In this document: positions 39,704 through 49,042 of the stretch, piece after piece
How positions within the stretch are numbered: position 1 is the first letter of the stretch
Layout of the letters: the number at the start of each line of letters is the position of its first letter
Source: Apostichopus japonicus
Lineage: Eukaryota; Echinodermata; Holothuroidea; Aspidochirotida; Stichopodidae
Assembly (NCBI RefSeq): GCF_037975245.1
Contig: NC_092562.1
Coordinates: forward strand, 21,591,054 to 21,655,053
Length of the DNA: 64,000 bases
Reading direction: 5' to 3'
Program-made: the position numbers and the translations under genes
Notes under the pieces: model-generated
Seen by the model: the letters and a program-made list of their open reading frames with translations, nothing else
Database searches by the model: none
Told to the model about the DNA's origin: nothing

Positions 39704-41037
39704 GCTTGGGCAGTAAACAAGTCGGCAAGTGAAGCGAGGACGTTCAAAGCGATCAGCAATCTGTACAATGTAACATTTCGCCCTTCGGGGAGAATAAATC
39801 TATTTTGTCCTGACATCTTCCCCGAAAAAATGCACCGATCCAGTTTCTATCACAAATACAGTCTGAGCAGAATAGGAAGTCTCAATTGTTGATCCAATCA
39901 CTATGTAACTACATGGTCATGTTTTATAGCTTTATAGTTTGAAAAATTTCATTGCCATCTCCATCAATATTGCCCAAAATTATACTTTAGCACAGTATAT
40001 AACTGGGTATAAAAGTTTGGCTGCTAACACTACGTCACTCTAGTACTACAAGTTTGCAACAAATGATCGTTAAACTGGAACTTGATGCCCCAAAAACCTA
40101 CTGGTTTGGGTATTTGGGCACGACCATACTTGTGTTTCCTGCGGGAGTTTTCGACCTTCATCTGATGGCCTGGTTTAACATTCATGATTGTTAATTACGA
40201 CTTACCTATAATATAGATAACAAGTCTAAACTTGGCTTCATTAGGTTGTGGAAATGTCACTAATTAATAAGACAGTTCTGACAGCGAGCATCTAACTACT
40301 AGTGGCATTAACATCTGTGCAAGTCCAGTTAAATGAGCCAAGAAGGAATTTAGCTTCTTAATTAATTCTTGTAAGAAAAAAAAATGTCTGCACATGTATT
40401 GCAAAAGTTATTTGTGTAAACCTGTTGCTATTATAGAACATAACCAGCAGCTTTAACCCTACACCTTAGACGGAATACAGAAAACAAGTCGAGTGCATGA
40501 AAAACGATGAAAGAATGCTATTGAAGGCTAATGGTAGAGAGATTGCAAATATCAAACTCCACATAACACTGACAATGCGATGAAAAATGAATACCAATAT
40601 GGATACCACAAATAATCTGACCTTTCTTTTTGCTGATAAATTTTGCATTTATATATATCTTCATAACATATTCCTTAATGTTTGAAATAAACATCCTGAA
40701 ATAATAAACAGGAAAGATTGATATCTCCCGATGACTCCTGATGAAGAGCAATCCATCACAACTGCAGACCTATCCATTATCTAAACAACTCTGCAAATCA
40801 TTTAAGCTACAGCTACCCCCTAAAACACACAAAGTTACAGTCCAGCTATTAATCCAGGAGATACAAATCCTAAAACTCGTTAACAGGTAATTAAACTGCA
40901 AATATTTACCCAGAGTAAATACAGACTAATGTTTGCACTTTTACTTCCTTCTTGCACACTGACCAAACATAATAATTCATTTTACTGATTGCCCAATGAT
41001 GATGGTTAGTTCATGCACTGCATGTGTTTATAGATAC
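39704..41037. other. Non-coding stretch, no gene seen
   Basis: A segment CCCCAAAAACCTACTGGTTTGGGTATTT (about 40088-40115) also occurs in diverged form near 6222-6246 and 31795-31822, so it is a piece of a dispersed repeat, probably the flank of the GAGACAGGTAAG family. Nothing else can be named. Confidence 0.4.
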
Positions 41038-41052
41038 ATATATGTGTGTGTA

Positions 41053-41139
<87 letters not shown>
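41038..41139. repeat. Long (TA)n microsatellite
   Basis: An almost pure TA tract of about 100 bp has one TCTA interruption. The open frames through it encode Tyr-Ile repeats and are artefacts of the dinucleotide. Confidence 0.97.
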
Positions 41140-41142
<3 letters not shown>

Positions 41143-41794
41143 AAATATTTATTTAACAACTCACTACAATTTCAATTATATATATATATTTATATATATA
41201 CTGTACGGTGGTTTATGTACACGTACTGGAGACTTTATCCTCCATGTTGATGTAATTAACATCGTCGAAAAACTGAAAAATTGATTGGAGCGACTGTCTT
41301 CCTGGAGACAGTCTCGACAATAAATGATGTACCCAGACACATCATGGTGAAAACAGTCAATAAAATATACATGCCGTGTATGTCTTTGTGTAAACCAGTG
41401 CGCAGTATCAAAATTTCAATTTGTAAAATTTTACTTTCTAAGGCCAACCAACTAGAGACTCGCCTTACAGTGATTTGTTGGAATAATATCAACAGAAAAA
41501 ACATATGTATTATCACACAAAGAAAGCAATATTAATAGAGTAACATATTTAATATAATGAAGAAAACTAACAAGGAGTAATGTAGATGATTTTTTTTTTA
41601 AATTCATAACTAAAATCGACAGGTTGGAACCTATTAACACTAGCTAGGAAAGGGTTTATAGTTTCCATCCTGTAAATTTTAAAATTATGCAAATGAATTT
41701 CTTGCTAGAATATTAAATTTAAAAAAGTTTTCATTCGGATTTCACAGGGTCAAAGATTTATCAGTGGCCATTATGGACATAACCTAGAGGTTGT

Positions 41795-41944
41795 GGGTGG
41801 TAGAATGAGAAAGGAGGGCATTGACCGGCGGTGTCCAGTCCTAGAGGGCACATGGTGTTAAAAGGTTATCAATTCACACTAAACAAGGTAGAACGAGAGT
41901 GCGGGGGTAGTGAAGAGACATGTAAATGAGGAGCGCTGTAAATT
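41795..41944 (+). repeat. Dispersed repeat family copy, near full length
   Basis: This is the most complete copy of the family, with all blocks in order: GGTAGAATGAGAAAGGAGGG, TTGACCGGCGGTGTCCAGTC, TAGAGGGCACATGGTGTTAA, GGTTATCAATTCACACTA, GGTAGAACGAGAGTGCG, and AGTGAAGAGACATGTAAATG ending in GTAAAT. The hairpin arms GACCGG / CCAGTC are partly decayed. Confidence 0.7.
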
Positions 41945-42910
41945 AATGGCATTTTTTATACATGGTCTTTAAGTACTATTTACAGGATCTCTTTGTGTTG
42001 TATACTTAGTTTTATTTTACTTATAGTACAAGTTTTGTTTATTGTTACTGCCTTTCTTGGATAGCTGATTACTTTCATCCTCTCTGTGTGACATTTGGCA
42101 TCTAGATCTGCAAACTCTCTTCACAGCACATCTAGCAGTGGAGATTGTCATCATCATAACCACTGTCCAAAACTAATTAATTGTCCACAAGTCAGATTTC
42201 AGGCTCCAGGGATGCTTTGATGGACATCTGCTGTTTACCAACCAAAGTGTAATGTTGACATATATCGAACCATCAGAACATGTGATACAACTTTTCTCTG
42301 TGCACTTTCCTGAAAGTGCACATCAACCAGCATAGACAGCAATTAAAACCAGCTGTGAGAGCTCACCAGGGTTATCAGTACACTGACATACATGTAGACA
42401 ACACGAAGGTAATGGTAAAACGAGTAAAGAGAGGGCAGAATTATAACACTGGAGATTAAACCGGGACGGTACTATATTTCAAAGGAAGTGTTCACCCCCT
42501 CCCCCCCCCTTCCGGTATTGAACTGAAAAAAATATCTTATATCTGAACCAGCTTCCAATCTGACGACCCACAAAGGATGATTGAACAGAAACTCAGTTTC
42601 GGTGAATATTGTTGTTCACATACTTGTAAGAGCCCTACATATTACAAATTTTGTACAGAGCGTGTCAAGAAACAACTCCATCCACTATAATCAGTATTGA
42701 TGTAAAGATAAAGGGAGATATTCAGGGGCCATCAAGCGCTCAAGGTCAGATTATGCGTGCGGGAATAGTCTCACCCTTGAAGATGACCCTGTGCTGGGAA
42801 TCTGATCTTCTGTTCGATCTTCGGTGAGAACAAACAACACGTCTGCAGGTCATTGAAAGGTCAATAAAAATTTACATGGCAAAAAAATGTTAAAATTCTA
42901 CGACTAGACA

Positions 42911-42980
42911 CTTTGGGGGGTAGAATGAGAAGGGAGGGCATGGACCGGAGGAGTCCGATCATATAGGGCACATTGCTGAC
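42911..42980 (+). repeat. Dispersed repeat family copy, 5' part only
   Basis: It carries TTTGGGGGGTAGAATGAGAA, GGGAGGGCATGGACCGGAGG, AGTCCGATCATATAGGGCAC and ends after ATTGCTGACG. The arms GACCGG and CCGATC form the family's small hairpin. Confidence 0.65.
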
Positions 42981-43310
42981 GTTAGAAACTTCACCAAAAC
43001 ATAAAAATCAATAAAATTCCAGAAGATGTGAATTAAATTCTATGTTTAAATTCTTCAGAATGGTAAATTCAGAAAAAAGAGACAATTAAGTGGGTTTTGA
43101 CTGAGAAGTTGGTCACAGTGTGAGTGCAGTGCTACATTGTTACCAGTGGTGTTTGTAGGCTAGGTTGACTGGAGTGGATCATGTTGAGTGGAGAAATGTA
43201 AGAGAGAGAAAGGGGTAAGATCCGAAGAGTAGTAATTTTGTATGTGCATGCTTACAACTACTGTATCTATTTTGATAAAACTTATTGGTTTATATATTTA
43301 CGAGTGACGA

Positions 43311-43408
43311 GCTTACCTGTCTCCTCACAACCTTAGCACCTCATTCTACCGTGTCTAGTATGCCCTGGTAATCTTTGAACACTGTGCACCCTCAGCGACC
43401 CAAAGTGT
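43311..43408 (-). repeat. Dispersed repeat family copy, inverted arm 1
   Basis: On the minus strand this reads GTGCACAGTGTTCAAAGATT, ACCAGGGCATACTAGACACG, GTAGAATGAGGTGCTAAGGT and TGTGAGGAGACAGGTAAGC. It is about 95% identical over 80 bp to the plus-strand copy at 43496-43590. The two are separated by about 100 bp and would form a hairpin if transcribed together. Confidence 0.8.
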
Positions 43409-43495
43409 TTACACATAAGTTTTCGAAGTAGATATAAAATCTTACGGAAATTGCCCGGAATACATTGGATTTTTACCTTCTATACATCCTTTGGG

Positions 43496-43590
43496 ATGCA
43501 CAGTGTTAAAAGATTACCAGGGCATTCTAGACACGGTAGAATGAGGTGCTAAGGTTGTGAGGAGACAGGTAAGCGAGGAACGAAGTAAAT
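43496..43590 (+). repeat. Dispersed repeat family copy, inverted arm 2
   Basis: It holds the blocks CACAGTGTTAAAAGATTACC, AGGGCATTCTAGACACGGTA, GAATGAGGTGCTAAGGTTGT and GAGGAGACAGGTAAGCGAGG, ending CGAAGTAAAT. A following segment (43591-43661) is a direct duplicate of 43200-43271, so this locus was rearranged more than once. Confidence 0.8.
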
Positions 43591-43981
43591 GAGAGAGAGA
43601 CAGAGGGGTAAGACCCAAAGAGTAGTAATTTTGTGCATGCTCACAACTACTATATCTAGTATTTGAGTTTACAGTACCAAGTTTTACATCACAGCCTTCC
43701 TTCATAGCCTGTTGATGATATATTTTGACCAAAAGATTTCATTACTTTAACACTTCCAACCTTCCGGTTTGTTTTTTTTCTTTCCATACATGTGTCATAA
43801 TTGATAAAAGACAGGATATAAGATAATCTATATATCGGTTCTATCAGAATAACTTTTAACTTAAAAGCTCTGACACGTGACTACTGACTTGACAATAAGC
43901 ATAAACAACTGCCTGAGTTTGATTTCATGGCTGGGAGATTTACTTTGTAGGAGTTATGGCATTGTCTCCCTGGTTATAAGC

Positions 43982-43985
43982 TATA
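43982..43985. repeat. Target-site duplication TATA, left
   Basis: TATA lies immediately outside the left inverted repeat that begins CAGTCTCC at 43986. The same four bases follow the right end. Because TATA is palindromic, the true duplication could instead be TA with a longer inverted repeat. Confidence 0.7.
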
Positions 43986-44002
43986 CAGTCTCCAGGTTGC
44001 TA
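43986..44002 (+). repeat. Left terminal inverted repeat of the Academ-like element
   Basis: CAGTCTCCAGGTTGCTA is identical to the reverse complement of 59641-59657. The similarity stops sharply after this point, so the inverted repeat is short, 17 bp, or 20-21 bp if the TATA is counted. Confidence 0.9.
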
Positions 44003-44449
44003 CGCAATTAACTCAGACGCTTTCCGTGATTCATTTTGAACGATACACATCCCCGATTTCCGTTACTCCAAATCTTACACGTGGTGACCGAATTTTTGAA
44101 CTGCCGTAACTCGGCGAAACATTATTCGATTTTACTGAAATTTTCGGTGCTCTCTTAAAACATAATCATAATGCAGATTCCGAAAGATTTTTATAATCGG
44201 TTCAGTAGTTTTCGAGATATTAAGAGACTAAAAATCGTTACCCCCAAAAACCTTGCTCAAAAAAAGCTGTATCCCGATATGTTGGGTACTTCTGTCAATC
44301 ATTTTTGTGGCTTGTATATGTAAATGAAGGTCTATTCAATCTTTGTGAGAAAGTTCAGCCCCTTTGCCTATTTAGTTTGAATATTATTCATATTTGAAAT
44401 CTTGCTCCGTTTCGGATTGGTGCTGGCATCTGGAACTAGAAAAACGACA

Positions 44450-44457
44450 TGACGTCA
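44450..44457. promoter_or_regulatory. CRE-like palindrome TGACGTCA in the transposon 5' region
   Basis: A perfect TGACGTCA lies about 150 bp before the proposed first splice donor of the transposase gene. It is a consensus CREB/ATF site and is placed where a promoter would be. Function is inferred from sequence only. Two copies of GCATCTGGAAC (about 44426 and 44508) flank this area. Confidence 0.35.
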
Positions 44458-44499
44458 TATGTAAATTTTGACCCCGTATGTAAATATGTGACCTAGCGT

Positions 44500-44607
44500 C
44501 ATTTACGCATCTGGAACAACAAACAAACTTTCCACCGCAAGTCTGTTCATGGAACGAAAATGCTGAAAATGAAGCGTTTACTCCGCAAAATCTTGGCTTA
44601 ATTGATG
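44500..44607 (+). other. Proposed exon 1 of the transposase gene (5' limit unknown)
   Basis: A strong donor, GATG|GTAAGTGAC, follows position 44607. The last three bases of the exon are ATG, preceded by an in-frame TAA. Joined to the exon at 45974, this ATG opens a frame that runs into the main coding exon. Several out-of-frame upstream ATGs lie in the exon. The start at 44500 is nominal; only the donor is visible. Confidence 0.4.
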
Positions 44608-45973
44608 GTAAGTGACATTTAAATACCTTTATTACAACGTCGGAGGTAATTTTGACGTACAATGGTATGATTTTGTTGCCGAATTCAGCAACAAAAGACT
44701 CGGAAACTGAGCTGGCAGTTGCGCGAAAATTATATGTTGCACTGCAGTATAGGCTACGCAATGATAATGTCAGTGAAAGTAGCGTTACCCTAGTCCGTAG
44801 TACGCCTAGGCCTACACTTCAACTTAATGAAGTCCATTGAGTGATAAAACTTGAACATTTATCGTATTGTTAATTGAAGGGAAACATATTCAGTCTTATT
44901 TGCAGCATTTTTGGTAGGGTTTGATTGTATTCGCTAAGGTGTGATTGCATTTGGGTCAGATGTGGTTTAACTTTCTCTTCAGGTGAGTTCAACTTCATGG
45001 CATATATTTGTGTAGGCTGGGCGCCTTCGGAGAAACATATCGCAATAATATATTTCAGTAGGAACTTCAGTAGGAAGTGTTAACTGTTCAATCTTCATTA
45101 ATATTATAAGGCCCATTAGGCATTTACTTATGAGATGGGATTATAACTGGTTAAACCCAATCAATGCCTAATTCAGAGACTGTCAAGGGCAAAAAGTTAT
45201 TTGTAAGGTTTCAGTTTCTGACCGTTGGCCCTTAGTCAAACTTGTACAGTATTGTTATATCCGGTAAAAAACACCTCCTTTACCCAGTCAAAACTGTTAG
45301 TAAGTCTTCCAGGTACTCTATCCGTCCCATTCTCTCATTTTCACATGATCTTAGCCTTTAATTTGGATATAAACAACAACAAAAATTATTCAATTTCAGA
45401 AACAATAGTTTTATATTTTATTTTGGAGTTTGAGTAGTCTACATTGCTTGAAGTATTTAAATGCAACGTAGACATGTTACTGTTATTACTTTTAGCACTC
45501 TTATGGGCATCAGTGTTGGAAGAATCCCATTACTTTTTCTCTCTTACTGTACACTTTAGAATCAGTCATTAAGCATCCATATTCTCATATAAATACAAAC
45601 AATGACAAATAGTTTTCAAGCTTTATTATTAACATGAATGAATAAATCCGAATCAAACCTACGGTAGACCTATAGGCTATGGAAGTTTATGTTGTAGTCT
45701 GGGAAGCTCATTCCAGGGAAATAATCTTTGTGTTCCGACACACCTTATGATATATATACCAACATGCTAATATTTAGGCAGATATAGTGAAAATTATGTT
45801 ACCTTTTGTAAGTTTCTGTGGCACAGCGAAGTCCTTTTCAATTTTTTTTTCAATTTTTTTTAAGTATCCTCACTGTTTCAGTGTGTTTCACTGTTTCATA
45901 TGATGAATTGTGTTCGCCTTCCAGTTATTAGAAAAAGACAATTGTTATAGAAGAATTTCTTTTCTTCCAACAG

Positions 45974-46047
45974 CAAACTGTATCATGCAGCATTCCAGAG
46001 AGAATTACAAAGGAGCAAAAAACCTTGAACAAATATGATTTTCACTG
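45974..46047 (+). other. Proposed exon 2 of the transposase gene
   Basis: A good acceptor (TTTCTTTTCTTCCAACAG) ends at 45973 and a consensus donor (CACTG|GTAAGT) follows 46047. The 74-bp exon has no stop in the frame that continues through the acceptor at 49035 into the long coding exon. It would add 27 residues upstream of the methionine at 49043, plus the initiator at 44605. An open 25-codon frame can occur by chance, so this needs transcript support. Confidence 0.5.
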
Positions 46048-46071
46048 GTAAGTTTCAATCTGTTATTCCTT

Positions 46072-46074
46072 TTA
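46072..46074. repeat. TTA target duplication of the Harbinger MITE, left
   Basis: TTA stands directly before the inverted repeat beginning GGTCCCC at 46075 and again after the right end at 47928-47930. Three-base TWA duplications are characteristic of PIF/Harbinger insertion. Confidence 0.75.
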
Positions 46075-46235
46075 GGTCCCCCCCCCCCCAAAAAAATAGT
46101 TGGTCTCTGGTCAGCGCGTGCGTCAATTTTTATCATGCGCGCCAATGCTTTTATTTTTTAATTTTCTGCAATATCTTCAAGAGGGCCCTCTTTTTCCAAA
46201 TCGTCTCAACTATTCGCACCTTAAAAAAATGCATC

Positions 46236-46243
46236 CCCATGGC
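46236..46243. repeat. 8-bp target duplication CCCATGGC, left
   Basis: CCCATGGC precedes the hAT end at 46244 and is repeated exactly at 47868-47875 after the other end. Eight-base duplications are diagnostic of hAT insertion. Confidence 0.93.
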
Positions 46244-47867
46244 TAGGGTTGGGCGATATATCGAAAATTATTATTATCGCGATAATTTTTTTTCAAGACG
46301 ATATTTTTTGAGGATTGAACATATGACGATAATTTCTTGTGAAAGAAATTTGGAATAAATGTGGGAAAAAAATGCGTTTTTCCGTTTTATGTGTAAATGT
46401 TATTCTAGCATTCCATGGTTAAGAAAGTTGAAAAGAAATAAAGTTTATCAACTTCATTTACTGACTTTTGAGCTCCGTAAAAAAACCTGTCCTTCACAAC
46501 ATTGACTGTATAGAGGGGAAAACTGAATATCAGTAGAGAAAATACCAATTGTGTACGAACAGTAACTTGGTACACCTTTTAAATTTTACGAAAGATCGAG
46601 CAAAATACTTTCGAAAAATTCACGCGAAACTGGCATATCGTGCTAAATGCAACTAATGTCATGTAAACAAGGCTCTAGTTCACCCATTTATGAATAAACC
46701 ATAAGACCATATCTGGTGTGAAGCGGGGGAAAAAGAAAGTATTTTCTAGAATTTCCCCCCAAAAAGGAAAAGTTAATATCCTACCATAGTTAAGTGTATA
46801 GTAAATAGCCTAACCACTTCGTCGGTTACGGATCTCACGTAACAACAAAAACACAACTAATTGCATTTTGCGAAGTTGACGTTTTCTACAAGGACATGGA
46901 AACAATATTTAGCATTTATTTAATCATGCCAAATGGCCTAAAACATGGGATTAAAAGGTTTACTTCCATAAAGATGGCCATACTGTAGCTATTGGGGCCT
47001 TGATATCGTGCTGTTTGTAAGGTATAGACTGTGCCTCGTGTATCATGGGGAATAGATTGTTTTGTTCATGCTGAGGAGTCGGTTGGCTTGAGGTGTGTTT
47101 TACTTACCTTAATGTTACGGGGGTATTTACCTACTTTTCTTGAACGTCTAAGATAACATTTCGCATAACTTTACCGATCCTTTATTGACTGACCTAATTA
47201 ATTCTAGAGTGGAGCCAAAATAGTTTACTCCATGAAAAGTTTTTTGGAAACGTGCCAAAAATATTAACAAACAGGTGTTAGACAGGGGGGTTGTTTGGTA
47301 CCTGGGAAAATTCGTAGCACAAGTAGCCTATCGTGATATTTAAGTAGTAGTAAACACATGCAGTTGTAAACTGATGTACGTATATAGTGCAATCTGTTCA
47401 TTGTTAGGCAGTCTAGAAACGGGTCTTTAGCGAACGTAGTTTGTTTCATAATATCGAAAGTTTTGTAAGTTAAACTTTTCAAAGATTGTAAGACAGATTA
47501 AATTCTATTCATTTTATCACATAATATAGCTAATCTAACTTGTCATTTTAAAATTTTCATCAGTTTGGTGACAATTTAAATTGAAAAAGTTGTCAGTATT
47601 TTGAATCCTCAACTTCGAATTTTTAATCGCCAGACACGCTTAAATTTTCCGTGGTTATTTATTTATTTATTTTCAGAGGAACAGTTCATAACAAACTCAG
47701 ATATTCTCTTTGAATGTCCCCTCCATATATCTCTCTTTCTCCGTCCACTCAAAGCTCGACATTTACGCTAATTCTGTTAAAGGAAAAATTATCGTAATTA
47801 TCGAAATATCGCGATAATTTTTGAACTATTTATCGTGACGTTAAAAAGCAAATATCGCCCAACCCTA
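46244..47867. mobile_element. Non-autonomous hAT transposon, 1624 bp
   Basis: Perfect 16-bp inverted ends, TAGGGTTGGGCGATAT, lie at 46244-46259 and 47852-47867, bounded by the exact 8-bp duplication CCCATGGC. TAGGGTTGGGCGATA-type ends are known from hAT elements in animals. Subterminal palindromes of the form ATTATCGCGATAAT occur near both ends (about 46271-46289 and 47803-47820) and may be transposase-binding sites. The interior is AT-rich with no transposase frame; the largest open frame is only 72 codons on the minus strand, so the element depends on an autonomous relative. Confidence 0.92.
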
Positions 47868-47875
47868 CCCATGGC
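47868..47875. repeat. 8-bp target duplication CCCATGGC, right
   Basis: This is the exact second copy of the hAT target duplication. The bases beyond it resume the interrupted MITE. Confidence 0.93.
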
Positions 47876-47927
47876 CAATTTCAGAACTTTGGTCTGACCA
47901 GAGACCAATTATTATTTTTTGGGGTCC

Positions 47928-47930
47928 TTA
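47928..47930. repeat. TTA target duplication of the Harbinger MITE, right
   Basis: TTA follows the right MITE end (GGGGTCC at 47921-47927) and matches the left copy at 46072-46074. Confidence 0.75.
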
Positions 47931-49017
47931 CTGTAAGTGTTGGTCATTATTTAATCTGTTAAAGTCATACATGAACTTCAGTCTACAGTACATTTTCACA
48001 TTGAAAATCTAGACTTAATGAAGCTCTGTCAGTGCTTTACTATGAACAAAATTGTACATAATTTGAGGCACAAAAAAAATAACAATTGTACATGACAAAA
48101 TTGTTTGAGTGGATTTTTGCATAGAAGTATAAAAATAACCCATATTTTATAAATGGTTGCCTAAAGAAGTGGCTTACTTATTGATACATTGTATGTTACT
48201 GAATTTGTTGCAAAACGGAAATTATTTTTACTTTTAAATCATAGTTTGTGGTTATGCATTTACCGTCAAGTATAGAGTATTAAGTAAAAACTTTTGGTTT
48301 TCTGGACCCCTTGGATGGCACATTTGCCATTGGTTGATTAATCTTTACTTTACAAGTACTTATTTGAAAACACGCATGGGAGGGGAGTCAAAGTTGGGGC
48401 ACCCAAAATGGGGATAAGATCGCTGTGTGGTAGAGTAAAGGTTTAGCAAAGACATACTTTATCTTAAGAACAGTATAAATGCATCTTATGCTGTAAAAGA
48501 CTGTACAGTAGTTGGCAAAACTCATTTATGATGTACTTGACATACTGTAAGTGTTATTGTGAATTTGTGACATCATTCATGCCCATTAAGACAGATTGTG
48601 TCCATGGAAGTCTAACAGTCCATACACTTCGGGAAAATTGAAAATTTGAAGAACAAGTCTTTGAAATTCAAAATAGACATTTTAATTTCCAAAGTATGAT
48701 GGGAGAAATTTTCAACATACTGAATTGATGATGTTAGACTGTACAGTATATACAGCTATATATTGTGTAATTCTTTGAATTTCTTCCCTAAATTTCATTT
48801 ACTGATATTAATGATTTCAAAGCTATGATCGACAGTTCCTAGGATTTACATGAAAATTTAAAAAATGTAAAATTGTTGATATTTTGATGACATTGCTTCC
48901 TGCTGTCATTATTTTTTTTTCTCCAGATTTTTAATCAATTATATCTAAGATATCAGTCCATACACCTTGAATGTGATATGTTACGATTATGTTATACATA
49001 GTAAGTAAGTGATGTTC

Positions 49018-49035
49018 CTTTTTTTATCATTTCAG
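49018..49035 (+). promoter_or_regulatory. 3' splice site before the main coding exon
   Basis: A pyrimidine-rich run ending TTTTTTATCATTTCAG lies directly before GATCAGA and the ATG at 49043. It indicates that the long open frame is the last coding exon of a spliced transcript and not a single-exon gene. Confidence 0.7.
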
Positions 49036-49042
49036 GATCAGA

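Larger units (their letters stand above)
46075..47927. mobile_element. PIF/Harbinger-type MITE, interrupted by a hAT element
   Basis: The ends are inverted: GGTCCCC, a C run, AAAAAATA and TTGGTCTCTGGTCAG at 46075-46114 pair with 47894-47927 with few differences, apart from a longer C run on the left. TTA flanks both sides. Removing the nested hAT and its extra duplication leaves about 221 bp, a normal MITE size, with no coding capacity. It lies in intron 2 of the transposase gene, 27 bp downstream of the exon 2 donor. Confidence 0.85.

Noticed and set aside
40996-41284. Frames encoding poly Tyr-Ile
   Set aside because: They are translations of a (TA)n microsatellite.
44384-44761. 125-codon minus-strand frame over the left arm of the transposon
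   Set aside because: It lies over the proposed promoter and exon 1 of the transposase on the other strand, has no domain match, and its Cys-rich part shows no known spacing.
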